A stretch of DNA of 64,000 bases from Labrys sp. WJW (GTDB lineage Bacteria > Pseudomonadota > Alphaproteobacteria > Rhizobiales > Labraceae). Below are positions 54,731 to 64,000 of this stretch, in pieces (position 1 is the first letter of the stretch; each line of letters opens with the position of its first letter). The position numbers were made by a program, and so were the translations under genes. The stretch is taken from NCBI RefSeq assembly GCF_001676615.1, contig NZ_LYXZ01000017.1, positions 62,001-126,000 of the forward strand, read 5' to 3'. The notes under the pieces were generated by a model that saw only the letters and a list, made by a program, of their open reading frames with translations, ran no database searches and was not told where the DNA came from.

Positions 54731-55930
54731 TCAGATCTTCTCCAGCCAGTCGACCAGGCGCTGAGTGGCGACTTGGAGCTGCTCGGGGCTGCGCAGATAG
54801 CACAGCCGCATGAAGCCCTCGCCGCCGGCCCCGAAGGCTGTGCCGGGCGCGAGGCCGACATTGGCCTGATCGACGATCTCGAGCCCCAGGCGACGCACAT
54901 CCGGTTTCCCCTCGACGGAGAAGAACAGATAGAAGGCGCCGCTCGCCGGAGCGAAGCGCACCTTGCCGGTGGCGCTCAGGCCGTTGATGACGATGTCGCG
55001 GCCCTGGCGGGCGCGGGCGATCTGGTGCTCGACGAAGCTCTCGCCCCGCTCCAATGCCGCGATGCCGGCACGCTGCAGGAAGGTGGCCACGCCGGAGGTG
55101 GAATACTGCAGGAGGTTCTCGATGGTCTGCCCGAGTTCGGGCGGCGCTTCGATCCAGCCGATGCGCCAGCCGGTCATCGCCCAATTCTTCGAGAAGGTGT
55201 CGGTGAAGATGATGCGATCCTCCGGCGTGCGGATGTCGCGGAAGGAAGGCGCGCGGCCGCCGGCATAGTGGAAGCGCGTATAGATCTCGTCGGCGAAGAT
55301 CCACAGCCCGTGCCGGCGCGCCAGATCGAGCACGAAGGCGATATCCTCCGCGGTGGCGACCCAGCCGGTGGGGTTGGACGGCGAATTGATGAAGATACCG
55401 CGAGTACGCGGCGTGATGGCATCGGCGAGGCGCTGGAAATCGAGCTTCCAGCCCTGCTCGGTGAAGATCTGGGGCACCATCACCGGCTTGGCGCCAGCCA
55501 CGCCGATGGCCGCCGCGAAATTTGGCCAGGCCGGTGTCGGCACGATCACCTCGTCACCGACCCCGGCGATCAGGCGAACCGCGGTCTGGATCGCATGCAT
55601 GCCGGACTGGGTGACGAAGAAGCGGTCGGCCGAGAACGGCGTGCCGAAGAGATTGGTATGGTAGCGGGCGAGAGCTTCGCGCAGATCGGGAATGCCGCGC
55701 TGCCAGGTATAGAAAGTCTCGCCGGCGGCCAGTGACCGTGTCGCCGCCTCGGTGATGAAGGCCGGCGTCGGCACGTCGCCCTCGCCGGCCCAGAGCGGGA
55801 TCATGCCCTGGCGCGTACGCCCGTAATTCATCACCTCGACAATGCCGCTTTCCGGTGCGCCGAGCGCTTCCGGCCTGAGGCCATCGAGGAAGGAAGGGGC
55901 GGCGGGAATCGTCTCGACGGCGGCAGTCAC
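54731..55930 (-). CDS. Class I/II pyridoxal-phosphate aminotransferase
   Basis: The product is 399 aa with the fold-type I pattern: LWAGEGDVPTPAFI, YTWQRGIPDLREALARY, VPTPAWPNFAAAI, NSPSNPTGW, FADEIYTRF, and the PLP lysine in TDTFSKNWAMTGWRIGW, with C-terminal FMRLCYLRSPEQL. It is similar to aspartate/tyrosine-type aminotransferases; the amino donor cannot be predicted. Monocistronic. Confidence 0.92.
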   Translation of the reverse strand: MTAAVETIPAAPSFLDGLRPEALGAPESGIVEVMNYGRTRQGMIPLWAGEGDVPTPAFITEAATRSLAAGETFYTWQRGIPDLREALARYHTNLFGTPFSADRFFVTQSGMHAIQTAVRLIAGVGDEVIVPTPAWPNFAAAIGVAGAKPVMVPQIFTEQGWKLDFQRLADAITPRTRGIFINSPSNPTGWVATAEDIAFVLDLARRHGLWIFADEIYTRFHYAGGRAPSFRDIRTPEDRIIFTDTFSKNWAMTGWRIGWIEAPPELGQTIENLLQYSTSGVATFLQRAGIAALERGESFVEHQIARARQGRDIVINGLSATGKVRFAPASGAFYLFFSVEGKPDVRRLGLEIVDQANVGLAPGTAFGAGGEGFMRLCYLRSPEQLQVATQRLVDWLEKI

Positions 55931-56075
55931 GGCATCATCCTTGCAATGGGAATGCCGGACTTTATGACATCAGTGCAAGCGGCAGAAACCAAAACTTGGA
56001 ATGGTTTCCATCGCCGGCATGCATGAATGCCGGCAGCCTCTCCCGACATGCGGAAAAGGCTGCCGCATGATGGGC

Positions 56076-56504
56076 CTACCTTCTGGCGAGCAGGTCGCGG
56101 ATTTCCGTCAGCAGCTGGATGTCGGCCGGCGGAGGCGGAGGCGCGGCGGGGGCCGCTTCCGCAGCGGGCTTCAGATTCTTGACGCGGTTGATGCCTTTCA
56201 CAACCAGGAAGAGCACGAAAGCGATGATCAGGAACTTGACGGTGACGGTAATGAACTTGCCGTAAGCGAAGACCGCACCGGCCTTGCGGGCATCATCGAG
56301 CGAGACGCCTTCGGGGACCTTGGAACTCAGGCCGACATACATGTTCGAGAAATCGAGCCCGCCCGTGATGGCGCCGATGATCGGCATGATGATGTCATCA
56401 ACCAACGACGCGACGATCAGACCGAACGCCGCACCGATGATCACACCGATGGCGAGGTCGACGACATTGCCCTTGAGGGCAAATTCCTTGAATTCCTTGA
56501 GCAT
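56076..56504 (-). CDS. mscL: Large-conductance mechanosensitive channel
   Basis: The product is 142 aa from the ATG at 56504 (GGAGGCTCC upstream). The channel opens on hypo-osmotic shock to release solutes. Pattern: [20 protein letters not shown] with TM1 gate ([18 protein letters not shown]), periplasmic loop, TM2 ([18 protein letters not shown]), a Pro/Ala linker and the cytoplasmic bundle [12 protein letters not shown]. Confidence 0.97.
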   Translation of the reverse strand: MLKEFKEFALKGNVVDLAIGVIIGAAFGLIVASLVDDIIMPIIGAITGGLDFSNMYVGLSSKVPEGVSLDDARKAGAVFAYGKFITVTVKFLIIAFVLFLVVKGINRVKNLKPAAEAAPAAPPPPPADIQLLTEIRDLLARR

Positions 56505-56648
56505 GGAGCCTCCGCTTGTGCGTAACTGGATCGACGTCAACGCAACCAACATCTTGCGTCGGCCCCTGATCATACCAGCGCCCGCCCCAAGATCCGTCAC
56601 TATAGAGAGGTAACAATTACCTCCTACGACTGGGGATGCAAGATGCCG

Positions 56649-57248
56649 CTAAGCCGGACGCTCCAGTTCAAACGTGCTTTCCACTACGGAATAGTCCCGA
56701 TAGCCCAGGCGCGAGACCACGCGCATCGCGGCGGTATCGACGCGGCCATCGCGAATGAAGCGGTCGTCGACATGGATGCCGACTACCTCGCCGCACACGA
56801 GCCAGGCGTCGCTCGGGCCGCCCTCCGCATCGACGAGATGGATCGTCTGGGTCCAGCGGCACTCCAGCGCGGCGGCGGCACGCGCCACACGCGGCGGCTT
56901 CACCAGGCGCGAGGGCGCGGCTTCGAGCCGGGCATGCTCCATTTCGTTCTGCCCGCGCGGCAGCCTCGCGGAGGTGGCGTTCATCGCGTCGATCAGATCC
57001 TCGGTGACGAGGTTGCAGACGAATTCACGCGTCTCCTCGGCGAAGACGACGCTGTCCTTGCGGCCATCGGCGGCGAAGCCGACGAGATGCGGCCGCGACT
57101 GGAAGGCGTTGAAGAAGGAGAACGGCGCCAGATTGATGGCTCCGGCCGCCGACATCGTGGTGATCCAGCCGATCGGGCGCGGCGTCACCAGGGCCTTGAA
57201 GGGATCATGGGGTAGGCCGTGGTCGCCCTTGCGCGGCTCGTAGAACAT
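56649..57248 (-). CDS. Flavin reductase-like (FMN-binding split barrel) protein
   Basis: The product is 199 aa from the ATG at 57248. DIM6/NTAB family pattern: FKALVTPRPIGWITTMSAAG, NLAPFSFFNAFQSRPHLVGF, EFVCNLVTEDLIDAMNATSA and a C-terminal LGYRDYSVVESTFELERP. It should bind FMN and act as a flavin reductase or flavoprotein oxidoreductase. It starts 4 bp after the stop of the argE-like gene, so the two are co-transcribed. Confidence 0.9.
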   Translation of the reverse strand: MFYEPRKGDHGLPHDPFKALVTPRPIGWITTMSAAGAINLAPFSFFNAFQSRPHLVGFAADGRKDSVVFAEETREFVCNLVTEDLIDAMNATSARLPRGQNEMEHARLEAAPSRLVKPPRVARAAAALECRWTQTIHLVDAEGGPSDAWLVCGEVVGIHVDDRFIRDGRVDTAAMRVVSRLGYRDYSVVESTFELERPA

Positions 57249-57252
57249 CGCC

Positions 57253-58413
57253 TCAAACCTCCAGCGTCTGGCCGAGCCGCCTGAGGAAGCTGGCACAGGC
57301 CTCGAGCTCGGACAGGGCGATCCATTCATCGGCGCCATGCGCCTGCTTGATCGAGCCCGGGCCGCAGATCACGGTGGGAATGCCGGCGAGCTGGAAATGA
57401 CCGGCCTCGGTGCCGTAGGAAACGGCCTGGGTCCGGTTGCGCCCGGCAAGGCGCAGGGCCAGCGTCTCGGCATAGGAACCGGGCTCGGGCGAGAGCGCCG
57501 GCACGGCTACGTCGAGTTCGGTGACGATATCCGCCTCGGGTGCGTTGCGCCTCAGCCGCGGCAGCACGATTTCCTGGCTGAAGGCACGGATCCGGTCCGG
57601 CACGAACTCCACCGGCAGGGACGGCAGGCCGCGGCATTCCCAGACGATGCGCGCCTCGTCCGGCACGATGTTGATGGCCTTGCCGGCCTGGATGAGGCCG
57701 GCCTGCACGGTGGAATAGCCCGGCTCGAATCGGCCCGAGGGATCGCCGGCCGCCTGCAGCTCGTCGGCGATGTCGTCGAGATGGCTGACGATACGGGCGG
57801 CCGCATGCAAGGCGTTGGCGCCGAGGGCCGGCATGGCCGAATGGGCGGGCCGGCCGGTGATGCGGGTGAGATAGCCGGCGAGCGATTTCTGCGCATCCAC
57901 CACTTCCATCAGCGTCGGCTCCCCGACGATGCAGGCGCGCGGCAAAGGCAGGTCCCGGTCGAAGCGGGCGATCATGTCGAGGCTGCCGAGGCAGGAGATT
58001 TCCTCGTCATAGGAGATGGCGATGTGAACGGGCGCCTTGAGCTTCATCGCCAGGAAGTCGGGCACCAGGGCAAGCGCAGTGGCGACGAACCCCTTCATGT
58101 CGCAGGTGCCCCGGCCGTAAAGGCGCTCGCCCTCTAGCCGCGCCTCGAAGGCCGGCGCCGTCCAGGCCTGGCCCTCCACCGGCACCACGTCGACATGGCC
58201 GGAGAGCACCACCCCCGGCCGATCCGTCGGGCCGATGGTGGCCAGAAGAGCGGCCTTGTCGCCGGTGGCATTGGGCAGGCGGATGCTTTCGACGCCATGT
58301 CCGGCGAGATAATCGGCGACGAAATCGATCAGCGCCAGATTGGAACGCGAACTCACCGTGTCGAAGGAGACCAGCTTGGCGGTGAGTTCGGCAGGGGTAT
58401 AACGTGCGGGCAT
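57253..58413 (-). CDS. argE: Acetylornithine deacetylase (ArgE/DapE family)
   Basis: The product is 386 aa from the ATG at 58413; upstream codons belong to repeat element PH copy 5. M20 Zn-peptidase motifs: LSGHVDVVPVEG (His, Asp), YGRGTCDMKGF (Asp), ISYDEEISCLGS (Glu base and ligand), CIVGEPTLM and C-terminal CGPGSIKQAHGADEW (His). The closest family is ArgE, removing the acetyl group from N-acetylornithine. The argFD operon and hslO lie just upstream, supporting arginine metabolism, although a broader deacylase is possible. Confidence 0.88.
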   Translation of the reverse strand: MPARYTPAELTAKLVSFDTVSSRSNLALIDFVADYLAGHGVESIRLPNATGDKAALLATIGPTDRPGVVLSGHVDVVPVEGQAWTAPAFEARLEGERLYGRGTCDMKGFVATALALVPDFLAMKLKAPVHIAISYDEEISCLGSLDMIARFDRDLPLPRACIVGEPTLMEVVDAQKSLAGYLTRITGRPAHSAMPALGANALHAAARIVSHLDDIADELQAAGDPSGRFEPGYSTVQAGLIQAGKAINIVPDEARIVWECRGLPSLPVEFVPDRIRAFSQEIVLPRLRRNAPEADIVTELDVAVPALSPEPGSYAETLALRLAGRNRTQAVSYGTEAGHFQLAGIPTVICGPGSIKQAHGADEWIALSELEACASFLRRLGQTLEV

Positions 58414-58421
58414 GAGATTTC

Positions 58422-58503
58422 CGGGTGCGCGGGCATCCTGCCCGCTCTTGAAAACGGCGCGAGCAAGGAAAGGAAGAGCGGGCAAGAGGCCCGCGCTCCC
58501 AGG
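58422..58503. repeat. Paired-hairpin element PH, copy 5
   Basis: Left hairpin GCGGGCA-TCC-TGCCCGC, right hairpin GCGGGC-AAGAG-GCCCGC, middle CTCTTGAAAACGGCGCGAGC, outer GGGTGC / GCTCCC. It fills the gap between hslO and argE; the hslO stop follows one base beyond it. Confidence 0.85.
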
Positions 58504-58504
58504 A

Positions 58505-59494
58505 TCAGGCGTTCACCAGTTCTTCCGTCTCGGCCTTGTCGAAATCGTAACGGGCGTTGCAGAACTCGCAGGTCACGGTGATCGATCCATCGTCGGCGAC
58601 CATGTCACGGCGATCCTGCTGCGAGAAGTTACGCAGCATGGTGGTGACGGCCTCACGCGAGCAGCGGCACTTCTCGATGATGGCCGAGCTCTCGAAGACG
58701 CGGGCACCGCGTTCGTGGAAGAGGCGATAGAGCAATTCCTCGGCCGGCACGTTGGGATCGGTGAGCTCGTGATCCTCCACCGTCCCCATCAGCAGCTTGG
58801 CTTCCACCCAAGAATCGTCTTCCTGGACATCGCCGTCGCGATGCTGCAGCACCTCGGCGCCCTCGGGCGCGTCGCCCGGCGGCAGGTCGGCCATGCGCAT
58901 GCGCTCGGGCGAAGACGGCAGGAACTGGATCATCATGCCGCCGGCTCGCCAGCTCGTGCCCTCCCCGGCCACGTAATTCTCGGCCACGGCCAGGCGGACG
59001 CGGGTGGGAATCTGCTCGGACTGGCGGAAATACTGGTCTGCCGCCGCTTCCAGGCTCTCCCCCTCCAGGGCGACGATACCCTGGTAGCGCGCCATGTCCG
59101 GACCCTGGTCGATCGTCATGGCAAGATGGCCGCTGCCGAGCAGCTCGATCGTGCTGGTCTTGCCAGCCTCGATGGCAGCAGCCACCGCCTCCTTGTCGAA
59201 GGTAGCGCAGGCCCGGACCCGGTCCGGTGCCTGGAAATCGACCACCAGCATGCGAACCGGCCCGTCCGTACGGGTCTGCAAGATGAAGCGGCCATCGAAT
59301 TTCAGCGTGGTGCCGAGCAGCAGCGCCAAAGCCGTCGCCTCGCCGAGCGCGCGCGACACCGGCGCCGGATAATCGTGGCGCCGCAGAATGGTATCGATGG
59401 CGGGGCCGAGCCTGACGACACGGCCCCGCACGTCCAGGCCCTCGGCCTGGAAGGGCAGGATGTGATCGTCTTCCATCAGATGGGGCTCGCTCAT
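58505..59494 (-). CDS. hslO: Redox-regulated chaperone Hsp33
   Basis: The product is 329 aa from the ATG at 59494, overlapping the argF stop (ATGA). Hsp33 is a cytoplasmic holdase activated by oxidation. The N-terminal domain has [15 protein letters not shown], and the C-terminal Zn switch has KCRCS (CxC) and CEFC (CxxC). The stretch near residues 205-235 ([20 protein letters not shown]) is a longer, acidic linker. It forms an operon with argD and argF, a usual order in Hyphomicrobiales. Confidence 0.96.
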   Translation of the reverse strand: MSEPHLMEDDHILPFQAEGLDVRGRVVRLGPAIDTILRRHDYPAPVSRALGEATALALLLGTTLKFDGRFILQTRTDGPVRMLVVDFQAPDRVRACATFDKEAVAAAIEAGKTSTIELLGSGHLAMTIDQGPDMARYQGIVALEGESLEAAADQYFRQSEQIPTRVRLAVAENYVAGEGTSWRAGGMMIQFLPSSPERMRMADLPPGDAPEGAEVLQHRDGDVQEDDSWVEAKLLMGTVEDHELTDPNVPAEELLYRLFHERGARVFESSAIIEKCRCSREAVTTMLRNFSQQDRRDMVADDGSITVTCEFCNARYDFDKAETEELVNA

Positions 59495-60411
59495 GCCGCG
59501 ACCTGCCCCAAGCACCAGGCGAGCACGCCCTTCTGGGCATGCAGGCGGTTCTCGGCCTCGTCGAACACCACCGATTGCGGCCCGTCGATCACCTCGTCCG
59601 TCACCTCTTCGCCGCGATGGGCGGGCAGGCAGTGCATGAACAGGGCGTCAGGCTTGGCAAGCGCCATCAGCTTGGCATTGACCTGGTAGGGCCGCAGCAG
59701 ATTGTGGCGGTAGCCTTCGGAATCACCCATCGAAATCCAGCAATCGGTGACGACGCAGTCGGCTCCCTCGACCATCTCGCGGGGGTCGCTGCCGATTTCC
59801 AGCCGGGCCTTGTTGGCACGGGCCCAGTCGACGACCTCCTTGCGCACGGAAAGATCCTGGGGGGCGGCAACGCGCATGGTGAAGTCGAAGCGCTGCGCTG
59901 CCTCGATCCAGGAGGTCAGCACATTGTTGGCGTCGCCCGTCCAGGTCACCGTCTTGCCCTTGATCGGGCCGCGATGCTCCTCATAGGTCAGGATATCCGC
60001 CATGATCTGGCAGGGATGCGAGAGCTTGGTGAGGCCGTTGATTACCGGGATCGAGGCGTTGGCCGCCAGCTCGCGCACCGCCGCGTGGTCGAGCATGCGG
60101 ATCATCACCGCATCGACATAGCGCGAGAGCACGCGCGCGGTGTCGGCGATGCTCTCGCCGCGGCCGAGCTGCATCTCGGCACCGGTCAGCATCAGGGTCT
60201 CGCCGCCGAGCTCGCGCATGCCGACATCGAAGGAGACGCGGGTCCGCGTCGAGGGCTGCTCGAACACCATGGCCAGCACCTTGCCGGTGAGCGGGCGTTC
60301 GCCGGCAAGCTTGCCCTTGACGCGCTTGGCCTTGATCGAGGCGGCGAGATCGAGAACGGCCCTGAGGTCCTGGGTGGGAAGATCGGAAAGATCGAGAAAA
60401 TGCTTCAACAT
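59491..60411 (-). CDS. argF: Ornithine carbamoyltransferase
   Basis: The product is 306 aa from the ATG at 60411 (a TTG two codons earlier overlaps the argD stop). It converts ornithine and carbamoyl phosphate to citrulline. Motifs: [13 protein letters not shown] (carbamoyl-phosphate binding), [28 protein letters not shown], and [11 protein letters not shown] (ornithine site). It lies between argD and hslO in one operon. Confidence 0.97.
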   Translation of the reverse strand: MLKHFLDLSDLPTQDLRAVLDLAASIKAKRVKGKLAGERPLTGKVLAMVFEQPSTRTRVSFDVGMRELGGETLMLTGAEMQLGRGESIADTARVLSRYVDAVMIRMLDHAAVRELAANASIPVINGLTKLSHPCQIMADILTYEEHRGPIKGKTVTWTGDANNVLTSWIEAAQRFDFTMRVAAPQDLSVRKEVVDWARANKARLEIGSDPREMVEGADCVVTDCWISMGDSEGYRHNLLRPYQVNAKLMALAKPDALFMHCLPAHRGEEVTDEVIDGPQSVVFDEAENRLHAQKGVLAWCLGQVAA

Positions 60412-60413
60412 CG

Positions 60414-61646
<1,233 letters not shown>

Positions 61647-61709
61647 GGGTGTGGCTTTCAGGTTGGCAATTCTAGAGGTTTGAGACAGTCCTGGAACATC
61701 ATGATGACA

Positions 61710-61806
61710 AGAGCAAAGCGTGCTTCGGCGAAACCGCACTTTGTTCCAACTCTTGGTTCCGACGCATCTTGCGATTGATGGCGAAGCCGCCAAATCGCAG
61801 AACGCA
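61710..61806 (+). repeat. Dispersed element R2, copy e (degenerate)
   Basis: AAGAGCAAAGCGTGCTTCGG ... ACCGCACTTTGTTCC, then CTCTTGGTTCCGACGC, TTGCGATT ... AAATCGCAGAACGC. Several changes weaken the first hairpin, suggesting an older copy. It lies 64 bp upstream of the argD start. Confidence 0.75.
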
Positions 61807-61812
61807 TGGGCC

Positions 61813-61856
61813 AAAAAATCAAAACGCCGCCCCAAGGTTGCTGCTTGAGGGCGGCT
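61813..61856 (-). terminator. Terminator of the outer-membrane protein gene
   Basis: Read on the minus strand: CAGCCGCCC ... GGGCGGCGTTTTGATTTTTT, a 7-8 bp stem with a long loop and strong T tract, about 110 nt after the stop. Confidence 0.65.
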
Positions 61857-61963
61857 GTTTCGACGAAAAATATATTAGGCGCGAGGGCGATGCTGTCAAT
61901 GGTGGCGTTGATGGGACAGCATCGCAGAGGCAGCTATCGCCGGAGACCGGCTGCGGCACGCGC

Positions 61964-62734
61964 TCAATCGAACTTGTAGCTCACCCCGAAGCGGATCAGA
62001 TCGTTGGAGAGCTTGACCTTGGCCCTTCCAGCCGCACCCGATACGCTGTGCGAGCCGAACCCGAGATGCAAATAGCTGAGATCGAGCACCACCTTTTCCG
62101 TCACGGCATAGGAGACGCCGGCACCGGCCGCCCAGCCGACCTTGGTGAAGCGATCGGACGTCGCCCCAAGCGGTGTGCTCAGATCCGTCTTGATCCCGCC
62201 GATCGCCAGACCGCCGGTGCCGTAGACCAGGAACCGATCGATCGGCAGCCCGATGCGCACGCGCGCGGTACCAAACCAATCCAGCCCGACCTTGACCGCG
62301 CTGTCACCCGCGATCGTACGACCAGACATGCCCGACCCAGCCAAGTCGACCACACCGCCGACCACGACGGGACCGAGGTCGTGATCGTAGCCCGCCTCGG
62401 CGCCCAGGAACCAGCTCTCGTCGTTCATGCTGAAATTCGCGGCATCCGCCGGCGCGCCCGGCACGGTATCGGTGAAAGTAAAGGTTCCAGACCCCGAGGT
62501 GAAGAAGGTGGTCGTCGTGATATCGGGACCGGCGGGATGGGCGGCACTGCCCTCGGCATGCATATGGCCATAGCCGCCGATCACGCCGGCGTAGAAGCCC
62601 TGCCAGCTGAAGACGGGCGCGACGGCATCGGAACGGCTTGATGATACCGTCTGCGCCAATGCCGGGCCGCTCATTGCCAGGCCGGCAGCGACGAGGAAAG
62701 AGGAACCGAGAAGACCACGAACAAGATAATTCAT
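61964..62734 (-). CDS. Outer-membrane beta-barrel protein (Omp25/31-like)
   Basis: The product is 256 aa from the ATG at 62734. A signal peptide (LLGSSFLVAAGLAMSGPALA-Q) precedes a beta-barrel domain of the OmpA-like transmembrane type: FSWQGFYAGVIGGYGH (first strand), FLGAEAGYDHDLGPVVVGG, WFGTARVRIGLPIDRFLVYG, VGWAAGAGVSYAVTEKVVL and a C-terminal strand ending DLIRFGVSYKFD with the terminal aromatic-x-Phe-like signal for BAM. It is abundant in Brucella and related genera as Omp25/Omp31; role structural or porin-like. Confidence 0.9.
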   Translation of the reverse strand: MNYLVRGLLGSSFLVAAGLAMSGPALAQTVSSSRSDAVAPVFSWQGFYAGVIGGYGHMHAEGSAAHPAGPDITTTTFFTSGSGTFTFTDTVPGAPADAANFSMNDESWFLGAEAGYDHDLGPVVVGGVVDLAGSGMSGRTIAGDSAVKVGLDWFGTARVRIGLPIDRFLVYGTGGLAIGGIKTDLSTPLGATSDRFTKVGWAAGAGVSYAVTEKVVLDLSYLHLGFGSHSVSGAAGRAKVKLSNDLIRFGVSYKFD

Positions 62735-63008
62735 TTGAGTGACAGATCCCAATATTGCGGGATCAAGGCTATTGAATTCGTCAGGCAATTCGCAAGATGG
62801 TCACGCTGAAATAACTTGCTCCTTCGCAGGTCTGGGAATGTCCGTGATAATTAAGCAACACACTCGCAGCAAAAACACGGAACTTCGGAGGATATTCCAA
62901 AAAATGTAACACGCCTAAACGTAATCATCGCGACACTAATAAAAATCGAAGACAACAAGAGACGTTGAGGAACTACGAATATACCGAAAATTCCAGGCAG
63001 AAAAGCAA

Positions 63009-63407
63009 TCAATATGATGAATATAGCTTCTGCTCGGAAAGAGAAGATTGCGTGAGTGTATTGATCTGGTCTTTCAAAGCCGATCGACGATCATTGGTCT
63101 GATAAACCGCTCGAGCCAGTTCGATGAAACCGGATCCGAAATCCCTACGTGACTCATGATCCCGGATGTCGTCCTCGATCGCCCACAGGCGAAGATTGAC
63201 GTCCTTGAGGGCACGATAGACGGCCAGCACCTCCGGCGCTTCGCGCCCGCTATCTCGCCAGACGGCTCGCAGCAAGCCAAGCTCGTCGCTCACGCGGGCC
63301 CTGCGCATGGCGTCGGCGATGCGCTCCTGCTTGATCTCCAGGATGGAGATCTTGTCCAGCAATTCTCCATAGGACACGGGAATCAAGGCTTGGGTGGGGG
63401 CAGTCAT
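63009..63407 (-). CDS. DUF6165-type small protein
   Basis: The product is 132 aa from the ATG at 63407, overlapping the stop of the upstream gene (ATGA). Pattern: LIPVSYGELLDKISILEIKQ, ERIADAMRRARVSDELGLL, LKDVNLRLWAIEDDIRDHES, FIELARAVYQTNDRRSALKDQIN. It is predicted to be coiled and soluble. Such proteins typically occur with TPR/glycosyltransferase genes of polysaccharide or flagellin modification, as here; function unknown. Confidence 0.75.
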   Translation of the reverse strand: MTAPTQALIPVSYGELLDKISILEIKQERIADAMRRARVSDELGLLRAVWRDSGREAPEVLAVYRALKDVNLRLWAIEDDIRDHESRRDFGSGFIELARAVYQTNDRRSALKDQINTLTQSSLSEQKLYSSY

Positions 63408-64000
63408 GGCGCTCCTTTGGCCAACGCGGCGAGGCTTTCGGCAGCTTGGGCGAACGGCGAACTCCAGTCCCCCGGGCGTGCCTGTCGAAACAGCCGCATC
63501 GAATCGTACCAGGGCGATGTCTTCCCCGCATACCCCCAGCGCCAATCCGGCGCATATTTGAGCATGAGCCAGACCGGACGCCCCAAAGCGCCGGCCAAAT
63601 GCGCCACGGAGGTATCGGAGGTCACGACCAGGTCGAGGCTCTGCATCAGGCCCGCCGTATCGAGAAAGGCATCGCTGCCGCCGTCGAAGGAGGCCGGCAT
63701 TCGCCGCACGACCATGTCATCAGGCAGTTGATCGAGCTGATCGAGACCGAAATTCTTCTGAAGGCTGATGAGATTGACCCCCTTCACCCGAGCCAGCGGC
63801 GCAAACTCGGTCAGCGGGATCGAGCGTCCGCGGTCGATGGCACCTTGCGGATTGCCCTGCCAGACCACACCGATATTGAACCCCTCCGGCAGGTGCCCAG
63901 CCCATGCCTCGACACGATCGGGCCTGGCCGCCAGATAAGGGAGGCCCTCGATGTCTTCGCGCGGCAGGCCAAGACGATGTGGAATGCTCATGAGGGGCGC
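63404..64000 (-). CDS. TPR/GT9-type glycosyltransferase-like protein, C-terminal part (cut by window edge)
   Basis: The 198 visible residues form the C-terminal half of a heptosyltransferase-like (GT-B) domain: APLMSIPHRLGL, NIGVVWQGNPQGAIDRGRSI, FAPLARVKGVNLISLQKNFG, DTAGLMQSLDLVVTSDTSVA, HLAGALGRPVWLML and APDWRWG ... SPWYDSMRLFRQ. In this family the domain follows a TPR array that would lie beyond base 64000. The frame is open to the edge; an internal ATG at 63991 is not the start. It is coupled to the DUF6165 gene. Confidence 0.85.
   Translation of the reverse strand, partial: APLMSIPHRLGLPREDIEGLPYLAARPDRVEAWAGHLPEGFNIGVVWQGNPQGAIDRGRSIPLTEFAPLARVKGVNLISLQKNFGLDQLDQLPDDMVVRRMPASFDGGSDAFLDTAGLMQSLDLVVTSDTSVAHLAGALGRPVWLMLKYAPDWRWGYAGKTSPWYDSMRLFRQARPGDWSSPFAQAAESLAALAKGAP

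Larger units (their letters stand above)
61647..61963. other. 317-bp intergenic region between argD and the outer-membrane protein gene
   Basis: Holds the argD leader, repeat R2 copy e (61710-61806), and the terminator of the outer-membrane protein gene (61813-61856). Nothing else seen. Confidence 0.5.

Noticed and set aside
58414..58485. 24-codon N-terminal extension of the ArgE-like protein
   Set aside because: It is encoded by paired-hairpin element copy 5; the start at 58413 gives the normal family N-terminus.

Overview
The window reads as chromosomal DNA of a GC-rich alphaproteobacterium, most likely of the order Hyphomicrobiales (Rhizobiales). The clues are ALA synthase HemA (C4 haem route), a cytoplasmic multi-PAS PdhS/PleC-type histidine kinase, two phasin_2 proteins, BacA/SbmA next to a BacA-like ABC transporter, the DUF2948-hisD-UPF0262-phosphatase block, a typical HrcA/CIRCE-groESL operon and a tRNA-His without the extra G-1. 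The genus cannot be fixed from the sequence alone. I see no prophage, IS transposase or CRISPR array.

Layout. 1-2509: end of a PfkB-kinase / BtpA-SgcQ / M20 amidase operon joined by ATGA overlaps. 2569-8113: PdhS-like kinase, two phasins, tRNA-His, cold-shock gene. 8347-11486: GntR-type regulator with two winged helices, a sugar-binding-type protein without a signal peptide, and a mandelate-racemase-type enolase. 11780-18466: small regulators and secreted proteins, gnd, a membrane protein and an unusual C69 peptidase. 18702-25386: tRNA-Thr, murA, GST, LysR, DinB, YjbR, a hydrolase and a GH25 lipoprotein. 25865-32703: hemA, an EamA transporter, groESL and a KefB/C-type antiporter. 32895-39737: SnoaL-like protein, enamidase, choline-type binding protein, and a two-gene molybdenum hydroxylase. 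39845-48763: Ddl, Crp/Fnr, cytochrome c, TPP enzyme, DUF2948, hisD, UPF0262, LMW phosphatase, META lipoprotein. 48839-52924: BacA, BacA-like ABC transporter, second csp. 53330-64000: TPR protein, aminotransferase, MscL, the argE / hslO-argF-argD region, an outer-membrane protein, DUF6165 and a truncated TPR/GT9-type protein.

The most interesting metabolic unit is 32895-39737. An enamidase (the ring-opening enzyme of reductive nicotinate breakdown) lies near a molybdenum hydroxylase made of a separate FAD subunit and an FeS-Mo fusion (YgfM/XdhD layout). A near-identical TTwGT-N2-ACTAA operator lies 25-29 nt before the enamidase gene and before the hydroxylase operon, which suggests one regulon for oxidation and opening of an N-heterocycle. 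An orphan binding protein with a choline-type aromatic box lies between them.

The most interesting structural feature is a set of dispersed palindromic elements. One family (39749, 42021, 43043, 54610, 58422) keeps a two-small-hairpins-inside-a-larger-stem design while its sequence changes with compensating substitutions. One copy is inserted in frame in the signal peptide of a cytochrome c, and another supplies a stop codon. A second family of about 100 bp (32731, 36872, 47036, 53175, 61710) supplies the stop codons of hisD and of the FAD subunit gene.
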